From Novosphingobium sp. (GTDB lineage: Bacteria; Pseudomonadota; Alphaproteobacteria; Sphingomonadales; Sphingomonadaceae), in the NCBI GenBank assembly GCA_030697365.1, contig JAUYQH010000195.1, positions 1 through 33,744 on the forward strand: DNA of 33,744 bases. The letters run 5' to 3'. Within the stretch, counting starts at the first letter, position 1; each line of letters starts with the position of its first letter. The notes beneath the pieces were generated by a model. The model had not been told where the DNA came from and did not search any database. It saw only the letters and a list, made by a program, of their open reading frames with translations. Below are positions 8,344 through 17,672 of this stretch, in pieces. The position numbers and the translations under genes were made by a program.

Positions 8344-10113
8344 TCAGGTAGGGTGGGGATAGCTTTCGAGCGCGTCGCCCAGCGCCTGCCGCAAAGGATC
8401 GATTAGTTCGGAATAGCGCCGCCATTGGCCGATACCGTCGCGGTTGACCGGGCGGCGGACCTGTTCGCTGCTGGCGGTGCGCACCGCGCGGGTGTTTTCG
8501 TGAAAGCGTAAGGTGGCCTCCTCGAACTCCAGCCCCAGCGCGGCGAGCAATTTGCGGACTTCGGCTTCGGGATCGGCGACCAGCGCTTCGTGGAACACGC
8601 GATGGACGGCGCCGGGCATCGCCGCATCGAAATGCGCCATCAGCCGGACATAGTCGGCATAATAGGTGCCAATGTCGCCCAGATCGTAGGAAAACGCCTG
8701 CCCGCGCGCGAAATGCTGGCGGAAGTTGGAGACCCCGCAGTCGAGCGGGTGGCGGCGAGCGTCGATGATCGCGGCGTTGGGCAGGATGGCCTTGATGAAG
8801 CCGACGTGGGCCCAGTTGTTGGGCAGTTTGTCGATGAACAAGGGGCGGTCGGTCTTGCGCTGGATGCGGGTGCGGGCGAGGTACTCCTCACCCAGCGCGC
8901 GGCGTTCGTCGGCGGAAAGCTCTGCGATTCCCTCAAGGTAGCGCCTTTCGCTTCCCAACCGCGCCACCATCGCGGGGATATCGGGCAGCTCCATGGTCCC
9001 CTCGATCTGGCTGTGACTGGCAAGGATCTGCTCGATCAGAGTCGATCCGGCGCGCGGCAGCCCGACGATGAACACCGGATCGAGCGCCTCGCACCCACTA
9101 CCCGCCAGCCCGGCGACTAGAGCTGGGGTGAAGAGCGCTATCGTCCTATCGACCGCCCGGGCGGTTTCCGCCGCATCGTAGGGTTGGGCGGCGCGGCGCA
9201 GGCGATTGGCGATCAGGTAGTGATCGAACGCCGCGTCGGCTTCGCCCACGTCCTCGAGCGCCTTGGCCAGCGCGAAATGGAGGTGAAAGCGGTCCTCTTC
9301 GCCGAGCCCGGCCCCTGTGAGCGCCTCGCGCATCGCCGCGATATCGGCCTGGACGAAGCGCGCAGTCTTGAGGTTGGCCAGGCTCCACCACGCTTCACCC
9401 AGGCTCGGCTGCGCGACGATCGCGCGGCGATAAGCGGCGACGCTGTCTTCGCTGCGCCCTACGGTCTTGAGCGCGTGGCCATAGCTCATCCAGATCCTGG
9501 CGTGGCCGGGCGAACGCGCGAGCACCGTCTCGTAAAGCTCCAGCGCTTCGTCGAACTCGCCGACTTTGGTCAGCGCCGCGGCGCGCAAGTTGGCGTGGCC
9601 CATGTGTTCGGGCTCGGCAGCCATCAGCGCGTCGAGTTCGGCCAGCGCCTCGGCGGTGCGGTTCTGGCGGTGGAGCACGGTGGCCAGGTTCGAACGCGCG
9701 GCGTGGAACCGCGGGGCCAGTTCCAGCGCGCGGCGCAGCAGGCTTTCGGCGTCGCGGTGGCGACCGATCCGCCCGGCGAGTTCGGCTAGCATCCGGATCG
9801 CGGCAACATCGGTGGGCACCGCCTTGAGCCGCGCCTTGAGCAACGGCTCGGCCTCGCTCAGCCGGTTGTCGGCCAGCGCCAGCGCGGCGCGTTGCAACTC
9901 GGGGTCGTGGACCGCGGCACGGATCGCGGCGAGCTCGGCCTCCTCGGCCTCTCCGATGCGCCCCAGAGCACGCAACGTCCGCGCCGCCAGTCGCCAGGCC
10001 CCGGCATCGGCAGGATCGGAGCGGATCAGCGGGCGGATCGCGGCGAGCGCTGCGGCAGGGTTGTCGGGCAGCAGCCCTCGGGCCTCCGCCAAGACCGCAG
10101 CGTGGCGGCTCAC
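8344..10113 (-). CDS. TPR-repeat sulfotransferase family protein
   Basis: A 589-residue two-part protein. Residues 1-310 are tandem TPR helices (for example [20 protein letters not shown] and [20 protein letters not shown]). The C-terminal half is a PAPS-dependent sulfotransferase fold: the 5'-phosphosulfate loop is [15 protein letters not shown] (near residue 345) and the 3'-phosphate site is [15 protein letters not shown] (near 450). Sulfotransferases move sulfate from PAPS to a hydroxyl or amine; the acceptor here is unknown, and TPR-fused members may modify proteins or glycans. The ATG overlaps the rlmN stop as ATGA (10110-10113), implying coupled translation. The TonB-dependent receptor follows downstream. 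No signal peptide is visible. Confidence 0.9.
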   Translation of the reverse strand: MSRHAAVLAEARGLLPDNPAAALAAIRPLIRSDPADAGAWRLAARTLRALGRIGEAEEAELAAIRAAVHDPELQRAALALADNRLSEAEPLLKARLKAVPTDVAAIRMLAELAGRIGRHRDAESLLRRALELAPRFHAARSNLATVLHRQNRTAEALAELDALMAAEPEHMGHANLRAAALTKVGEFDEALELYETVLARSPGHARIWMSYGHALKTVGRSEDSVAAYRRAIVAQPSLGEAWWSLANLKTARFVQADIAAMREALTGAGLGEEDRFHLHFALAKALEDVGEADAAFDHYLIANRLRRAAQPYDAAETARAVDRTIALFTPALVAGLAGSGCEALDPVFIVGLPRAGSTLIEQILASHSQIEGTMELPDIPAMVARLGSERRYLEGIAELSADERRALGEEYLARTRIQRKTDRPLFIDKLPNNWAHVGFIKAILPNAAIIDARRHPLDCGVSNFRQHFARGQAFSYDLGDIGTYYADYVRLMAHFDAAMPGAVHRVFHEALVADPEAEVRKLLAALGLEFEEATLRFHENTRAVRTASSEQVRRPVNRDGIGQWRRYSELIDPLRQALGDALESYPHPT

Positions 10114-11381
10114 CCGAGCGCGGCCTGCTTTTCCTCAGCCAGCCGATCAAGCTCGGCGCGGCTCTTCTTCTCCGCCGCAGTCCTGAGCTGGCCGCAGGCG
10201 GCGTCGATGTCGCGCCCGCGCGGCGTGCGGATCGGCGCGCTGATCCCCCCGGCGAAGACGATCTCGGAAAACCGGTGGACGCGTTCGGGGCTCGAGCACT
10301 TATAGGGCGCGCCCGGCCAGGGGTTGAACGGGATCAGGTTGACCTTGGCGTGCAGCTTGTGGTGCTTGAGCAGGCGCACGAGTTCGCGCGCGTCGTCGTC
10401 GCTGTCGTTGATACCGTCGAGCATCACGTACTCGAAGGTGATCCTCCGCGAATTCGAGGCTTTGGGATAGGCGGCGCAGGCGGCGAGCAGTTCGTCGAGC
10501 CCGTACTTGCGGTTGAGCGGGACGATTTCGTCGCGCACTTGCTTGGTGGTGGCGTGCAAGGACACCGCCAGGTTGACCCCGATCTCCTCGCCCGCGCGCG
10601 CCATCATCGGCACCACCCCGCTGGTGGACAGCGTGATCCGGCGCTTGCTCAGCGCCAGCCCGTCGCCGTCCATCACCAGCCGCAGCGCGTCGCGGACGTG
10701 TTCGAAATTGTACAGGGGCTCGCCCATCCCCATCAACACGATGTTGGTGAGGAGTCGTCCGTCGCTGGAATAGTGGCCCCCAGCTTCGACCGAATCGTCG
10801 TCCTCGTCATCCTCGTCGGCGAAACCGGCCATCGAGCCCTTGGGCCACTCGCCCAGCGCATCGCGCGCCAGCATGACCTGGCCGACGATTTCGCCCGGGG
10901 TCAGGTTGCGGACGAGGCGCATCGTTCCGGTGTGGCAGAACCGGCAGTTGAGCGTGCAGCCGATCTGGCTCGACACGCACAGGGTGCCGCGCGTTTCGTC
11001 GGGGATGAAGACCATCTCGAAATCGTGGCCGTCGGCGGTTCGAAGCAGCCATTTGCGGGTCCCGTCGGTCGAGTGCTGCGCCTCGACGATTTCGGGCCGG
11101 CCGATCACGAAACGTTCGGAAAGCCACGGGCGCATGGTCTTGGCGATGTCGGTCATCGCGTCGAAATCGATGACGCCGCGGTGGTAGAGCCAGTGAAACA
11201 CCTGCTTGGCGCGCAGCCTCGCCGCCTTTGGATCGAGTCCGGCCTCGGCGAACAGTTCCGCGATACGAGGGCGGGTCAGGCCGATCAGATCGATCCGCCC
11301 GTCCGCACGCGCCGTTACCTCGCGCGGAACGGTAACCGGGTCGATCTGTCCCGGGATCGGCATGAGGGCGGTGTCGGCCAT
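10110..11381 (-). CDS. rlmN: 23S rRNA (adenine-2503-C2)-methyltransferase / tRNA A37 methyltransferase
   Basis: A 423-residue radical-SAM methyltransferase that methylates C2 of A2503 in 23S rRNA and A37 in some tRNAs. The [4Fe-4S] motif GCTLNCRFC provides Cys142, Cys146 and Cys149. The GMGEPL SAM-binding block and the C-terminal [12 protein letters not shown], which carries the methyl-accepting cysteine, are present. An acidic run ([10 protein letters not shown], about residues 187-196) is inserted after the radical-SAM core start. The start [14 protein letters not shown] is chosen by similarity to sphingomonad orthologues as I remember them; no good ribosome binding site precedes it. Its stop overlaps the TPR-sulfotransferase start. 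Confidence 0.96.
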   Translation of the reverse strand: MADTALMPIPGQIDPVTVPREVTARADGRIDLIGLTRPRIAELFAEAGLDPKAARLRAKQVFHWLYHRGVIDFDAMTDIAKTMRPWLSERFVIGRPEIVEAQHSTDGTRKWLLRTADGHDFEMVFIPDETRGTLCVSSQIGCTLNCRFCHTGTMRLVRNLTPGEIVGQVMLARDALGEWPKGSMAGFADEDDEDDDSVEAGGHYSSDGRLLTNIVLMGMGEPLYNFEHVRDALRLVMDGDGLALSKRRITLSTSGVVPMMARAGEEIGVNLAVSLHATTKQVRDEIVPLNRKYGLDELLAACAAYPKASNSRRITFEYVMLDGINDSDDDARELVRLLKHHKLHAKVNLIPFNPWPGAPYKCSSPERVHRFSEIVFAGGISAPIRTPRGRDIDAACGQLRTAAEKKSRAELDRLAEEKQAALG

Positions 11382-11496
11382 GGCGCGGGCATATAGGCGC
11401 TCGATCCGGTAACGCCAAATCACCGCGCGGGCAGGCGCGCGTGAACCAGCCACACCGCGAGCGGTTCCCTCGGCTCGCCGCATGTGTTGCCTGAAA

Positions 11497-11518
11497 AACA
11501 CAATCTTATCGTTGTGTT
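11497..11518. promoter_or_regulatory. Perfect 7-bp inverted repeat in the rlmN/OMP divergent region
   Basis: AACACAA (11497-11503) and TTGTGTT (11512-11518) form a perfect inverted repeat around an eight-base spacer. They lie in a locally A+T-rich patch between divergent rlmN and the outer-membrane protein gene, about 85 bases upstream of the latter. The geometry suits a dimeric regulator operator. Nothing in the window identifies a binding protein. Confidence 0.35.
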
Positions 11519-11603
11519 AGGTTCATGAAACCCGACTGCTCGCCAACCATTATCCCCGCTCCGAACGGCAATCGCCGCGGAACTTGGATGAACGGAGTTA
11601 CCA

Positions 11604-12272
11604 ATGAAAAAGCTTATCATGATCCTCGCCTCGGGCAGCGCGCTTGTCGCCGCGGCTTCCCCGGCCATGGCGCAGGACGCCGCCTCAACTTTCACCGGAG
11701 CGCGTGTCGGTGCCATTCTCGGCTACGACGCCACCAAGGCCGGCAGCTCGGTGGATAACGACACCACCGACAGCGACGACCAGTCGATCGACGGCTTGGT
11801 TTACGGCGGCGAAGTTGGCTACGACTTTGCGGTCAGCCCGAATTTCGTCCTCGGCGCCGAAGCCGAATACACCGAATCGACCGCCAAGACCGGGTTCGAT
11901 CGCGGCGATTTCGAAGGCTTCGGGATCGGCAACGTCAAGGCCGGGCGCGATCTCTATGCCGGCGTCCGCGCCGGCTTCCGCGCGGCGCCGAGCACGCTGG
12001 TCTATGCCAAGGCCGGTTACACCAACGCCCGTTTCGACGTGCGTTCGAGCGATGGCACGGTCGATACCAAGTCGAACATCGACACCGACGGCTATCGCCT
12101 GGGTGCCGGCGTCGAGCAGGCGATCGGCACAAACACCTTCGCCAAGGTTGAGTATCGTTACTCGAACTACGGCGAAGGCGAAGTCGATTACGTGAATGGC
12201 CCGGACAGCGGTCGCTTTGATCTCGACACCGACCGCCACCAAGTGGTCGTCGGTTTCGGTCTGCGTTTCTAA
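11604..12272 (+). CDS. Outer-membrane beta-barrel protein (porin-like, 8-strand type)
   Basis: A 222-residue exported protein with signal peptide MKKLIMILASGSALVAAASPAMAQ and alternating amphipathic strands, such as FTGARVGAILGYD, GLVYGGEVGYDFAV, FVLGAEAEYTES and TFAKVEYRYSNYG. It ends in VVVGFGLRF, whose terminal Phe is the usual signal for barrel assembly. It resembles the opacity-protein/Omp25-31-like small barrels of alphaproteobacteria. GGAG lies seven bases upstream of the ATG. A strong hairpin follows the stop codon, so it is probably monocistronic. A role in envelope integrity is likely but not shown. Confidence 0.87.
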   Translation: MKKLIMILASGSALVAAASPAMAQDAASTFTGARVGAILGYDATKAGSSVDNDTTDSDDQSIDGLVYGGEVGYDFAVSPNFVLGAEAEYTESTAKTGFDRGDFEGFGIGNVKAGRDLYAGVRAGFRAAPSTLVYAKAGYTNARFDVRSSDGTVDTKSNIDTDGYRLGAGVEQAIGTNTFAKVEYRYSNYGEGEVDYVNGPDSGRFDLDTDRHQVVVGFGLRF

Positions 12273-12293
12273 GCCCGAGAACGGGTCGCAGAG

Positions 12294-12321
12294 GCGGGTC
12301 GGGGAGCAATCCCCGGCCCGC
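12294..12321 (+). terminator. Rho-independent terminator after the OMP gene
   Basis: A 12-base-pair stem (12294-12305 with 12310-12321, one G-U pair) closed by a GCAA tetraloop, followed by TTTGCGATT. It starts 22 bases after the OMP stop and lies just before the convergent end of the gene at 12332. Confidence 0.75.
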
Positions 12322-12331
12322 TTTGCGATTC

Positions 12332-12826
12332 TCACCCTGTTCGCGCGCAACCCAGGGCGGCGGCGTCGATCGCGCTGGCAGCGCCGGGCAGGGGATAATA
12401 GTCGTTGATCTCGCGGCCATCCGCGGCGCGCGCGCGCACCCGCATCGCCTTGCCCGAACGCACTGCCGCGACGATTCCCGCGTCCATCCGGCGGTCGGCA
12501 GCCCAGGCATCGCCGCCACTGCCCCTCAGCACGAAGTCCTGTTTGTCGACCCGCAAGCGGATCGCGGCATTGGCCGCGAGGCGCTTCGACAGGCGGAAGT
12601 GGACCTGATTGCGCAAAGCCCGCTTGGGCCAGTGGCCGACATCGGCATAAGCTTGGTAATCGACTTTCGCACCGCGCGGCTTGTCGGGCATCGCGATCGC
12701 ATAGCACCGCGGTACCCCCGGATCGCGAAACGCGCCCCAGCTTTCGAAAATGCCCAGGTCGTCGCGGGCGAGCGCGGGGGTGGCGGCGAGGGTCAGCGCC
12801 AGCGCGGGAATGAAGTAGCGCTTCAT
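12332..12826 (-). CDS. Secreted protein of unknown function (possibly IalB-like)
   Basis: A 164-residue protein with signal peptide MKRYFIPALALTLAATPALA. The mature part has the block WGAFRDPGVPRCYAIAMP, a central basic segment, GSGGDAWAADRRMDAGIVAA, and a C-terminal Cys (LGCARTG), leaving two cysteines that could form a disulfide. The overall pattern is reminiscent of small invasion-associated-locus-B-like proteins of sphingomonads, but I cannot confirm this and no catalytic motif is visible. Its ATG overlaps the greB stop as ATGA (12823-12826), so its translation is probably coupled to greB. A longer upstream extension in this frame is only a shadow of greB. Confidence 0.75.
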   Translation of the reverse strand: MKRYFIPALALTLAATPALARDDLGIFESWGAFRDPGVPRCYAIAMPDKPRGAKVDYQAYADVGHWPKRALRNQVHFRLSKRLAANAAIRLRVDKQDFVLRGSGGDAWAADRRMDAGIVAAVRSGKAMRVRARAADGREINDYYPLPGAASAIDAAALGCARTG

Positions 12827-13308
12827 GCGGTGGAATAATCTATCGAAATCACTTCCCACTCCTTCTCGCCCCCCGGCAGGCGCACGCGGCGTACGTCGCA
12901 CACCGCAGCGCCGCGCAGCGCGCGGGCCATCGGGCTGGACCAGCCGACCCGGCCCGCCGAGGCATCCTGCTCGTCGTCGCCGACCAGGGTGACGATCATG
13001 CGGTGATCCGCCTCGTCGGCAATCTCGACCTTTGCTCCAAAAAACGCGCGGGTGCGGTCGGCCTGGTGCGCCGGATCGATCACCCTCGCCGTCTTCATCC
13101 GCCGCGCCAGGTGCGACAATTCGCGGTCGATCTCGCGCAGGCGCTTGCGGCCGTAGATGTAGTCGCCGTTTTCGGAGCGGTCGCCGTTGCCCGCGGCCCA
13201 ACTCACCACCTCGACGATCTGCGGGCGCTCGCTGCCCAGCAAGTGATCATAGCGCGCGCGCAGGGCGGCGAAACCGGCGGGGGTGATGGGGTTCGCGGCG
13301 GCTTGCAT
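12823..13308 (-). CDS. greB: Transcript cleavage factor GreA/GreB family (GreB-like)
   Basis: A 161-residue protein of the Gre family, which rescues backtracked RNA polymerase by stimulating transcript cleavage. The N-terminal coiled coil carries the tip motif GDRSENGDYIYGRKRLREID, where the acidic residues coordinate the catalytic metal. The C-terminal FKBP-like domain (about residues 85-161, with VEIADEADHRMIVTLVG) follows. Length and the GRKRLREID reading favour GreB over GreA. The ATG at 13308 is chosen because GCGAGGAATT precedes it; the frame further upstream runs through a palindromic repeat and is not coding. The gene overlaps the following secreted-protein gene by four bases. Confidence 0.9.
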   Translation of the reverse strand: MQAAANPITPAGFAALRARYDHLLGSERPQIVEVVSWAAGNGDRSENGDYIYGRKRLREIDRELSHLARRMKTARVIDPAHQADRTRAFFGAKVEIADEADHRMIVTLVGDDEQDASAGRVGWSSPMARALRGAAVCDVRRVRLPGGEKEWEVISIDYSTA

Positions 13309-13334
13309 AATTCCTCGCCATAACCGCCACGTCA

Positions 13335-13402
13335 CCCCGGCGAAAGCCGGGGTCCCGCTTTTCCTCGTCGCAAGGGCAGCGGGGTCCTGCGTCAAGCGCA
13401 GG
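13335..13402. repeat. REP-like palindrome pair between slt and greB
   Basis: Two neighbouring palindromes: CCCCGGCGAAAGCCGGGG (13335-13352) and CCTGCGTCAAGCGCAGG (13386-13402). They lie in the intergenic space between the lytic transglycosylase gene and greB. Read on the minus strand, the first encodes the PAFAGVT peptide that often appears in spurious alphaproteobacterial ORFs. They may act as transcription attenuators or mobile REP/RAYT-type repeats. Confidence 0.6.
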
Positions 13403-13425
13403 CGACGAGCCCTGGCTTGGACTGC

Positions 13426-15414
13426 CTACCCCGGCGTGCGCTTGCCCAGATAGAAGCTCGCCGGATTGGTGCCCCTGTAGCCCGCCCGATCGGGGTTGAG
13501 GTGGCTGTAGACCACCGCGTTCTCGATCACCCGCTGGACGTAATTCTTGGTCTCGTAGATCGGGATCTTCTCGATCCAGTCGACCCAGCTGATCGATCCG
13601 GTGCGCGGATCGCCGTTTGCGCGCAGCCACTTGTTCACATTGCCCGCGCCCGCGTTGTAGGCGGCGATGGCCAATGGATGGCTGCCGCCGAAATAGTCCA
13701 TCATCCGCCCGAAATAGCCCGAGCCGAGCTGCATGTTGTAGTTCGGATCGCCCATCACCGCCTCGGGCGAGTAAGACAGCCCCATCTTGCCGGCCTGTTC
13801 GCGCGCGGTCCCGGGCATAAGCTGCATCAGCCCGCGCGCGCCCGCGTGGCTGACGGCGTTCTGCGCGAACTGGCTTTCCTGGCGGGTCAGCGCGTGGATC
13901 ATTGTCCAGCTCTGGCTGGTGCCCGGCGGGACCGGGATGCGGGGAAAGGCGATCGACTGGAAATCGAGGTGGCCGTCGGATGCCGCAGCCTGACCGACGA
14001 TCACGCCCAGGTCTCGCCGACCCAGCGATTGCGCCATTTCCGCGACCAGCTTGTGCTGGCCGGGGGTTTCGGCGCGTTCGGAAATCTCGCGGAAAAAGCG
14101 AATCGCGGTGCGCCAGTCGCTTTCGCGCGCGACCTCGCGCACCGCGGATGTGAGCGGCGCGGCGTTGAACGCGGCGCGTTCGGCCGGGGTCGGTATTGCG
14201 GCGGGCGCGGCGGGGAACGAAGGCAGCGGGCGGCCAAGCCGCTCGAGCGAAAGCTGGCCGTAGAAGTAATCTGGATATTGCGCGGCCATCTCGAAATAGC
14301 GCTGCGCGCCGGCGGTGTCGCGCGCCTGGGCGGCGGCGAGCCCGGCCCAGTAGAAGCCTTTCGAGCGCGTTTGCGGCGTCTTGGCGGCGGCGCCGTACTT
14401 GTAAAACAGCGGCGAGGCGGCGGACGGATCGCGCAAGTCCCACAGCGCCTCGGTCCCGCCCAGCCAGACCAGCGAGGTATAATCGTCGCGCAGGCCCAGG
14501 CTGGTTGCGCTGATGTCCGCGCCTGGTTCGAACGCCTGGTCGATGGTCTGCGCGATCCGCACCGCGGTGCGCGGATCGCCGTCAGCGGCGGCGCCACGGG
14601 CGTTGACCAGCATTTCCTCGACCCACTTTTCGGCGTCCGCAGGTCGGCGCGAGAGCGGCGGGCGCGTGGCCAGCAGGCTGCGCGCTGCGGCCACGCTGCC
14701 GCTCTTGCGCAGCAGCCGGGCACGCTGAAAGACATAGCCCGGATCGGTCAGGTAGTTGGCGGTTTCGACGGTTGAGACGATCGGATTGGCCGCGTTTCCG
14801 CTCAACGCTGCGAGCCGCGCTCCGTCGATCGCGCGACGCTGCGGAGAAACATATCCCAGTTGGCGCTCGGCCTGCGCCTGTGCCCCTGCCCACAGCAGCG
14901 CGTCCATCCGCGCGTCCTGGTCGTCAAGATTGAACCGGGCGTAGAACTGGCTGAACAGCGCGGCTTCGGCCGCATCGCTCATCGGCCCGCCGCGCCACGC
15001 GGCGCGCGCCACGGCTTCGGCTTCGGGGCGGCGCAGCGCGGCCAAGGCGAGTGCGTATTGCGCGCGACCCGGGTTGGTCAGCGGCGGAAAGCGGTCGAAG
15101 AACGCGACGAGCCGCGCCGGCTCGACATATTCGCGGCCCAGCGCCTCTTCGGCGTAGCGGCGCATCTTCTCTTCGTCGGGCAGCCCGGGATAGTTGCTTA
15201 CGAAACCCGAATAATCGGCGAATCCAAAGCGGTTGGATGCGCTCAGCTGCTTCCAGCGGTCGATCGTATAGGACATGTTGCCGGGGCCTTGCGCGCGGAG
15301 TGCGGCGCGGGCGCGATCCCAGGCGTTGTCGTCGGCAGCTTGTGCGTGGGCGGCGAACGGAGCAGCCAATCCGGCGGCGGCGAGCAGGGCGAAGGCGATA
15401 GTGTGCTTGACCAT
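13426..15414 (-). CDS. slt: Soluble lytic murein transglycosylase
   Basis: A 662-residue periplasmic enzyme that cleaves peptidoglycan between MurNAc and GlcNAc with formation of 1,6-anhydro ends. The signal peptide is MVKHTIAFALLAAAGLAAPF and onward to AHAQA. A long alpha-helical superhelix (about residues 30-480) precedes the Slt domain. That domain contains ALTRQESQF with catalytic Glu513, then the blocks GARGLMQLMPGTA, LGSGYFG, AIAAYNAGAGNV and IYETKNYVQRV. The start at 15414 has AGGA eight bases upstream; an ATG three codons earlier (15423) is possible. It is divergent from dapA across a ~110-base shared promoter region. Confidence 0.93.
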   Translation of the reverse strand: MVKHTIAFALLAAAGLAAPFAAHAQAADDNAWDRARAALRAQGPGNMSYTIDRWKQLSASNRFGFADYSGFVSNYPGLPDEEKMRRYAEEALGREYVEPARLVAFFDRFPPLTNPGRAQYALALAALRRPEAEAVARAAWRGGPMSDAAEAALFSQFYARFNLDDQDARMDALLWAGAQAQAERQLGYVSPQRRAIDGARLAALSGNAANPIVSTVETANYLTDPGYVFQRARLLRKSGSVAAARSLLATRPPLSRRPADAEKWVEEMLVNARGAAADGDPRTAVRIAQTIDQAFEPGADISATSLGLRDDYTSLVWLGGTEALWDLRDPSAASPLFYKYGAAAKTPQTRSKGFYWAGLAAAQARDTAGAQRYFEMAAQYPDYFYGQLSLERLGRPLPSFPAAPAAIPTPAERAAFNAAPLTSAVREVARESDWRTAIRFFREISERAETPGQHKLVAEMAQSLGRRDLGVIVGQAAASDGHLDFQSIAFPRIPVPPGTSQSWTMIHALTRQESQFAQNAVSHAGARGLMQLMPGTAREQAGKMGLSYSPEAVMGDPNYNMQLGSGYFGRMMDYFGGSHPLAIAAYNAGAGNVNKWLRANGDPRTGSISWVDWIEKIPIYETKNYVQRVIENAVVYSHLNPDRAGYRGTNPASFYLGKRTPG

Positions 15415-15531
15415 ACTGGACATCCTGCGTGTCGGCTCCTTATCAGGCGCTGAATAAGCCCGGTTCTCGATCAAGGTAGTGCGCGGCCGCACTGCCTGTT
15501 GCGATTCTGGCCAATTCGGGGAGTCCTGTCC

Positions 15532-16413
15532 ATGTTTTCCGGCTCGATACCGGCGCTAGTCACCCCGTTTCGCGACGGGGCGTTCGACGAGAAGGCGTTC
15601 CGCCGCCTGGTCGACTGGCAGATCGACAACGGATCGAACGCGCTGGTGCCGTGCGGGACCACCGGCGAAGCCTCGACCCTGTCCAACGCCGAGCACCACC
15701 GCGTGATCGAAGTCTGCGTCGAGCAGGCTGCGGGCCGCGTGCCGGTGATCGCCGGGTGCGGCTCGAACGACACGATGAATGCGCGGCTCCACATGAACTT
15801 CAGCCGCAAGACCGGGGCCGCCGCCGCGTTGTGCGTCGCGCCATACTACAACCGCCCGAGCCAGGCCGGGCTGATTGCGCACTTCAGCTTCCTCGCCGAG
15901 AACAGCGCGCTGCCGATCGTGCTCTACAATGTGCCGGGCCGCACCGTGACTGACCTGCTGCCCGAGACCGTCTGCGAGCTGGTCAACAGGTTCCCCGGGA
16001 AGATCGTCGGCATCAAGGATGCCAGCGGCGATCTCAGCCGGGTGACCGATCACCGGATGGGGATCAAGGGCTCGTTCTGCCAGCTTTCGGGCGACGACGA
16101 ACTCGCGCTGCCGTTCAACGCCGCAGGTGGGGTCGGCTGCATCTCGGTCACCGCCAACGTCGCGCCAGCGCTGTGCGCCGAGTTCCAGCAGGCCTGCGCC
16201 GACAACGACGTGGTCAAGGCGCGCGAGCTCAACGACCGGCTCTATCCGCTCCATTACGCGATGTTCGAGGATGCCAGCCCCGGCCCCGTCAAGTACGCGC
16301 TGACCCGCGTTCACGACTGGATCACCGAAGACCTGCGCCTGCCGCTGACCCCGTGCAGCGAGGTAGCGCGCAAGGCGGTAGATGCTGCGCTGGAGCACGC
16401 CGGGCTGGTTTGA
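15532..16413 (+). CDS. dapA: 4-hydroxy-tetrahydrodipicolinate synthase
   Basis: A 293-residue enzyme that condenses pyruvate with aspartate semialdehyde, the first committed step of the lysine/diaminopimelate pathway. The TIM-barrel signatures are complete: CGTTGEASTL (41-50), APYYNRPS (103-110), LYNVPGRT with Tyr132, and GIKDASGD with the Schiff-base Lys162. Length matches the family. GGGGAG sits nine bases upstream of the ATG. It is followed after 124 bases by smpB on the same strand, and the space between holds no recognised feature. Confidence 0.96.
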   Translation: MFSGSIPALVTPFRDGAFDEKAFRRLVDWQIDNGSNALVPCGTTGEASTLSNAEHHRVIEVCVEQAAGRVPVIAGCGSNDTMNARLHMNFSRKTGAAAALCVAPYYNRPSQAGLIAHFSFLAENSALPIVLYNVPGRTVTDLLPETVCELVNRFPGKIVGIKDASGDLSRVTDHRMGIKGSFCQLSGDDELALPFNAAGGVGCISVTANVAPALCAEFQQACADNDVVKARELNDRLYPLHYAMFEDASPGPVKYALTRVHDWITEDLRLPLTPCSEVARKAVDAALEHAGLV

Positions 16414-16537
16414 AGCGGAACGCCCGCGTGATCGTCGGCTTGATTTGCGGAACGGAGGCACTTCTGGTCGGAGCGTGGTCTCGTAGCGGCTGAGCTCGCT
16501 TCCAATTGGATCGACGCGTCCCTACATGGCGCGAACA

Positions 16538-17020
16538 ATGGCCCGCCCCAAACCCGCCGCATTCGACAAGACCAAAGTCGTCGCCGAGAACCGGCGCGCG
16601 CGGTTCGAGTATTTTATCGAGGACGTGTTCGAGGCCGGGATCATGCTCACCGGGACCGAGGTCAAATCGCTGCGGTTCGGCGAGGGGTCGATCGCCGAGA
16701 GCTATGCAGAGGTGAAGAACGGCGAGGTCTGGCTGGTCAATTCCAACATCCCCGAGTTCAGCCACGGCAACCGCCACAACCACGTCCCCAAACGCCCGCG
16801 CAAGCTGTTGCTCCACGAACGCGAGATCGCCCGCTTCCACGGCGCGGTCGAGCGCAAGGGGATGACGCTGGTTCCGCTGTCGGTCTATTTCAACGCCCGC
16901 GGCCGCGCCAAGGTCGAACTGGCGCTGGCCAAGGGCAAGAACGCCGCCGACAAGCGCCAGACGGTCAAAGATCGCGACTGGCAGCGCGACAAGGCGCGGA
17001 TCATGCGTGAGAACAGCTGA
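16538..17020 (+). CDS. smpB: SsrA-binding protein
   Basis: A 160-residue tmRNA-binding protein required for trans-translation, which releases ribosomes stalled on truncated mRNAs. The oligonucleotide-binding barrel shows [45 protein letters not shown] and [12 protein letters not shown]. The basic C-terminal tail [20 protein letters not shown] is the part that inserts in the decoding path. The start [13 protein letters not shown] follows the family; an in-frame ATG four codons earlier (16526) is also possible and neither has a clear ribosome binding site. The ssrA gene itself is not in this window. Confidence 0.95.
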   Translation: MARPKPAAFDKTKVVAENRRARFEYFIEDVFEAGIMLTGTEVKSLRFGEGSIAESYAEVKNGEVWLVNSNIPEFSHGNRHNHVPKRPRKLLLHEREIARFHGAVERKGMTLVPLSVYFNARGRAKVELALAKGKNAADKRQTVKDRDWQRDKARIMRENS

Positions 17021-17084
17021 AACTACGGCTGAACCGTGCGCGACTGCACTGTCTAATCTCACCTTCCTGATTTAAGCGGACCCG

Positions 17085-17672
17085 ATGCTCTCCAGATTCG
17101 CCTCGTGGACCCATCGCAACCTGCCGACGCGCGAGCAGATGGAGCGGAGCCGCTGGATCCGCCCGTTCGCGGGGCGGGTGCTGCGTTCCGAGCTGTGGCG
17201 CTTCACCCGGCGCTCGGTGCCGCGCGGGGTGGCGCTGGGGATGCTGGTAGGGATCGTCGTCCCGTTCGCACAGGTCCTGTTTGCCGCGCTGCTGTGCCTG
17301 TCGGTGCGCGCGAACGTGCCGGTCGCCGCACTGACGACCTTCGTAACCAATCCGTTCACTACGCCGCTGATCTGGGTGTTCGCCTACAAGGTCGGCTCGT
17401 GGCTGCTCCAGGTCGATGCGATGACCGTGGTCGCCCCGGTTAGTTCGGCGATGGAGCACAGCCAGTTCGACGACATGCTGACCTGGCTTACCGGGGCGAC
17501 TCTGGTTACCGCGTTTGGGCTGGTGGTGGTCGCGGTGATCGCCGCGTCGCTAAGCTATCTCGCCACCAGTTTCGGCTGGCGCTGGTGGATCGGGCGCAAG
17601 CGCCGGTTGCGGATCGAACGCTTGCGCCACGCTCGAGAGAGCCATCCGCCGCATTGCGAGACTGAAGCATGA
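17085..17672 (+). CDS. DUF2062 domain membrane protein
   Basis: A 195-residue inner-membrane protein. The DUF2062 signature is clear: SVPRGVALGMLVGIVVPFAQ, ALLCLSVRANVPVAAL, and FVTNPFTTPLIWVFAYKVGS. A second hydrophobic pair near residues 135-165 is followed by a basic tail. The function is unknown. Its stop codon overlaps the cckA start as ATGA (17669-17672), so kinase translation is likely coupled to it. It may simply be a co-transcribed housekeeping membrane protein. Confidence 0.87.
   Translation: MLSRFASWTHRNLPTREQMERSRWIRPFAGRVLRSELWRFTRRSVPRGVALGMLVGIVVPFAQVLFAALLCLSVRANVPVAALTTFVTNPFTTPLIWVFAYKVGSWLLQVDAMTVVAPVSSAMEHSQFDDMLTWLTGATLVTAFGLVVVAVIAASLSYLATSFGWRWWIGRKRRLRIERLRHARESHPPHCETEA

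Noticed and set aside
11440..11467. Possible EcfG promoter for rlmN on the minus strand (GGAAC then GGTT)
   Set aside because: The spacer is 15 bases and the -10 box differs from CGTT, so it does not meet the consensus.
13309..13395. N-terminal extension of greB containing PAFAGVT
   Set aside because: It is translated from a REP-like palindrome; the family start with a ribosome binding site is at 13308.
16414..16537. Search for tmRNA or a small RNA next to smpB
   Set aside because: No tRNA-like ends or tag-encoding frame could be recognised in this 124-base gap.
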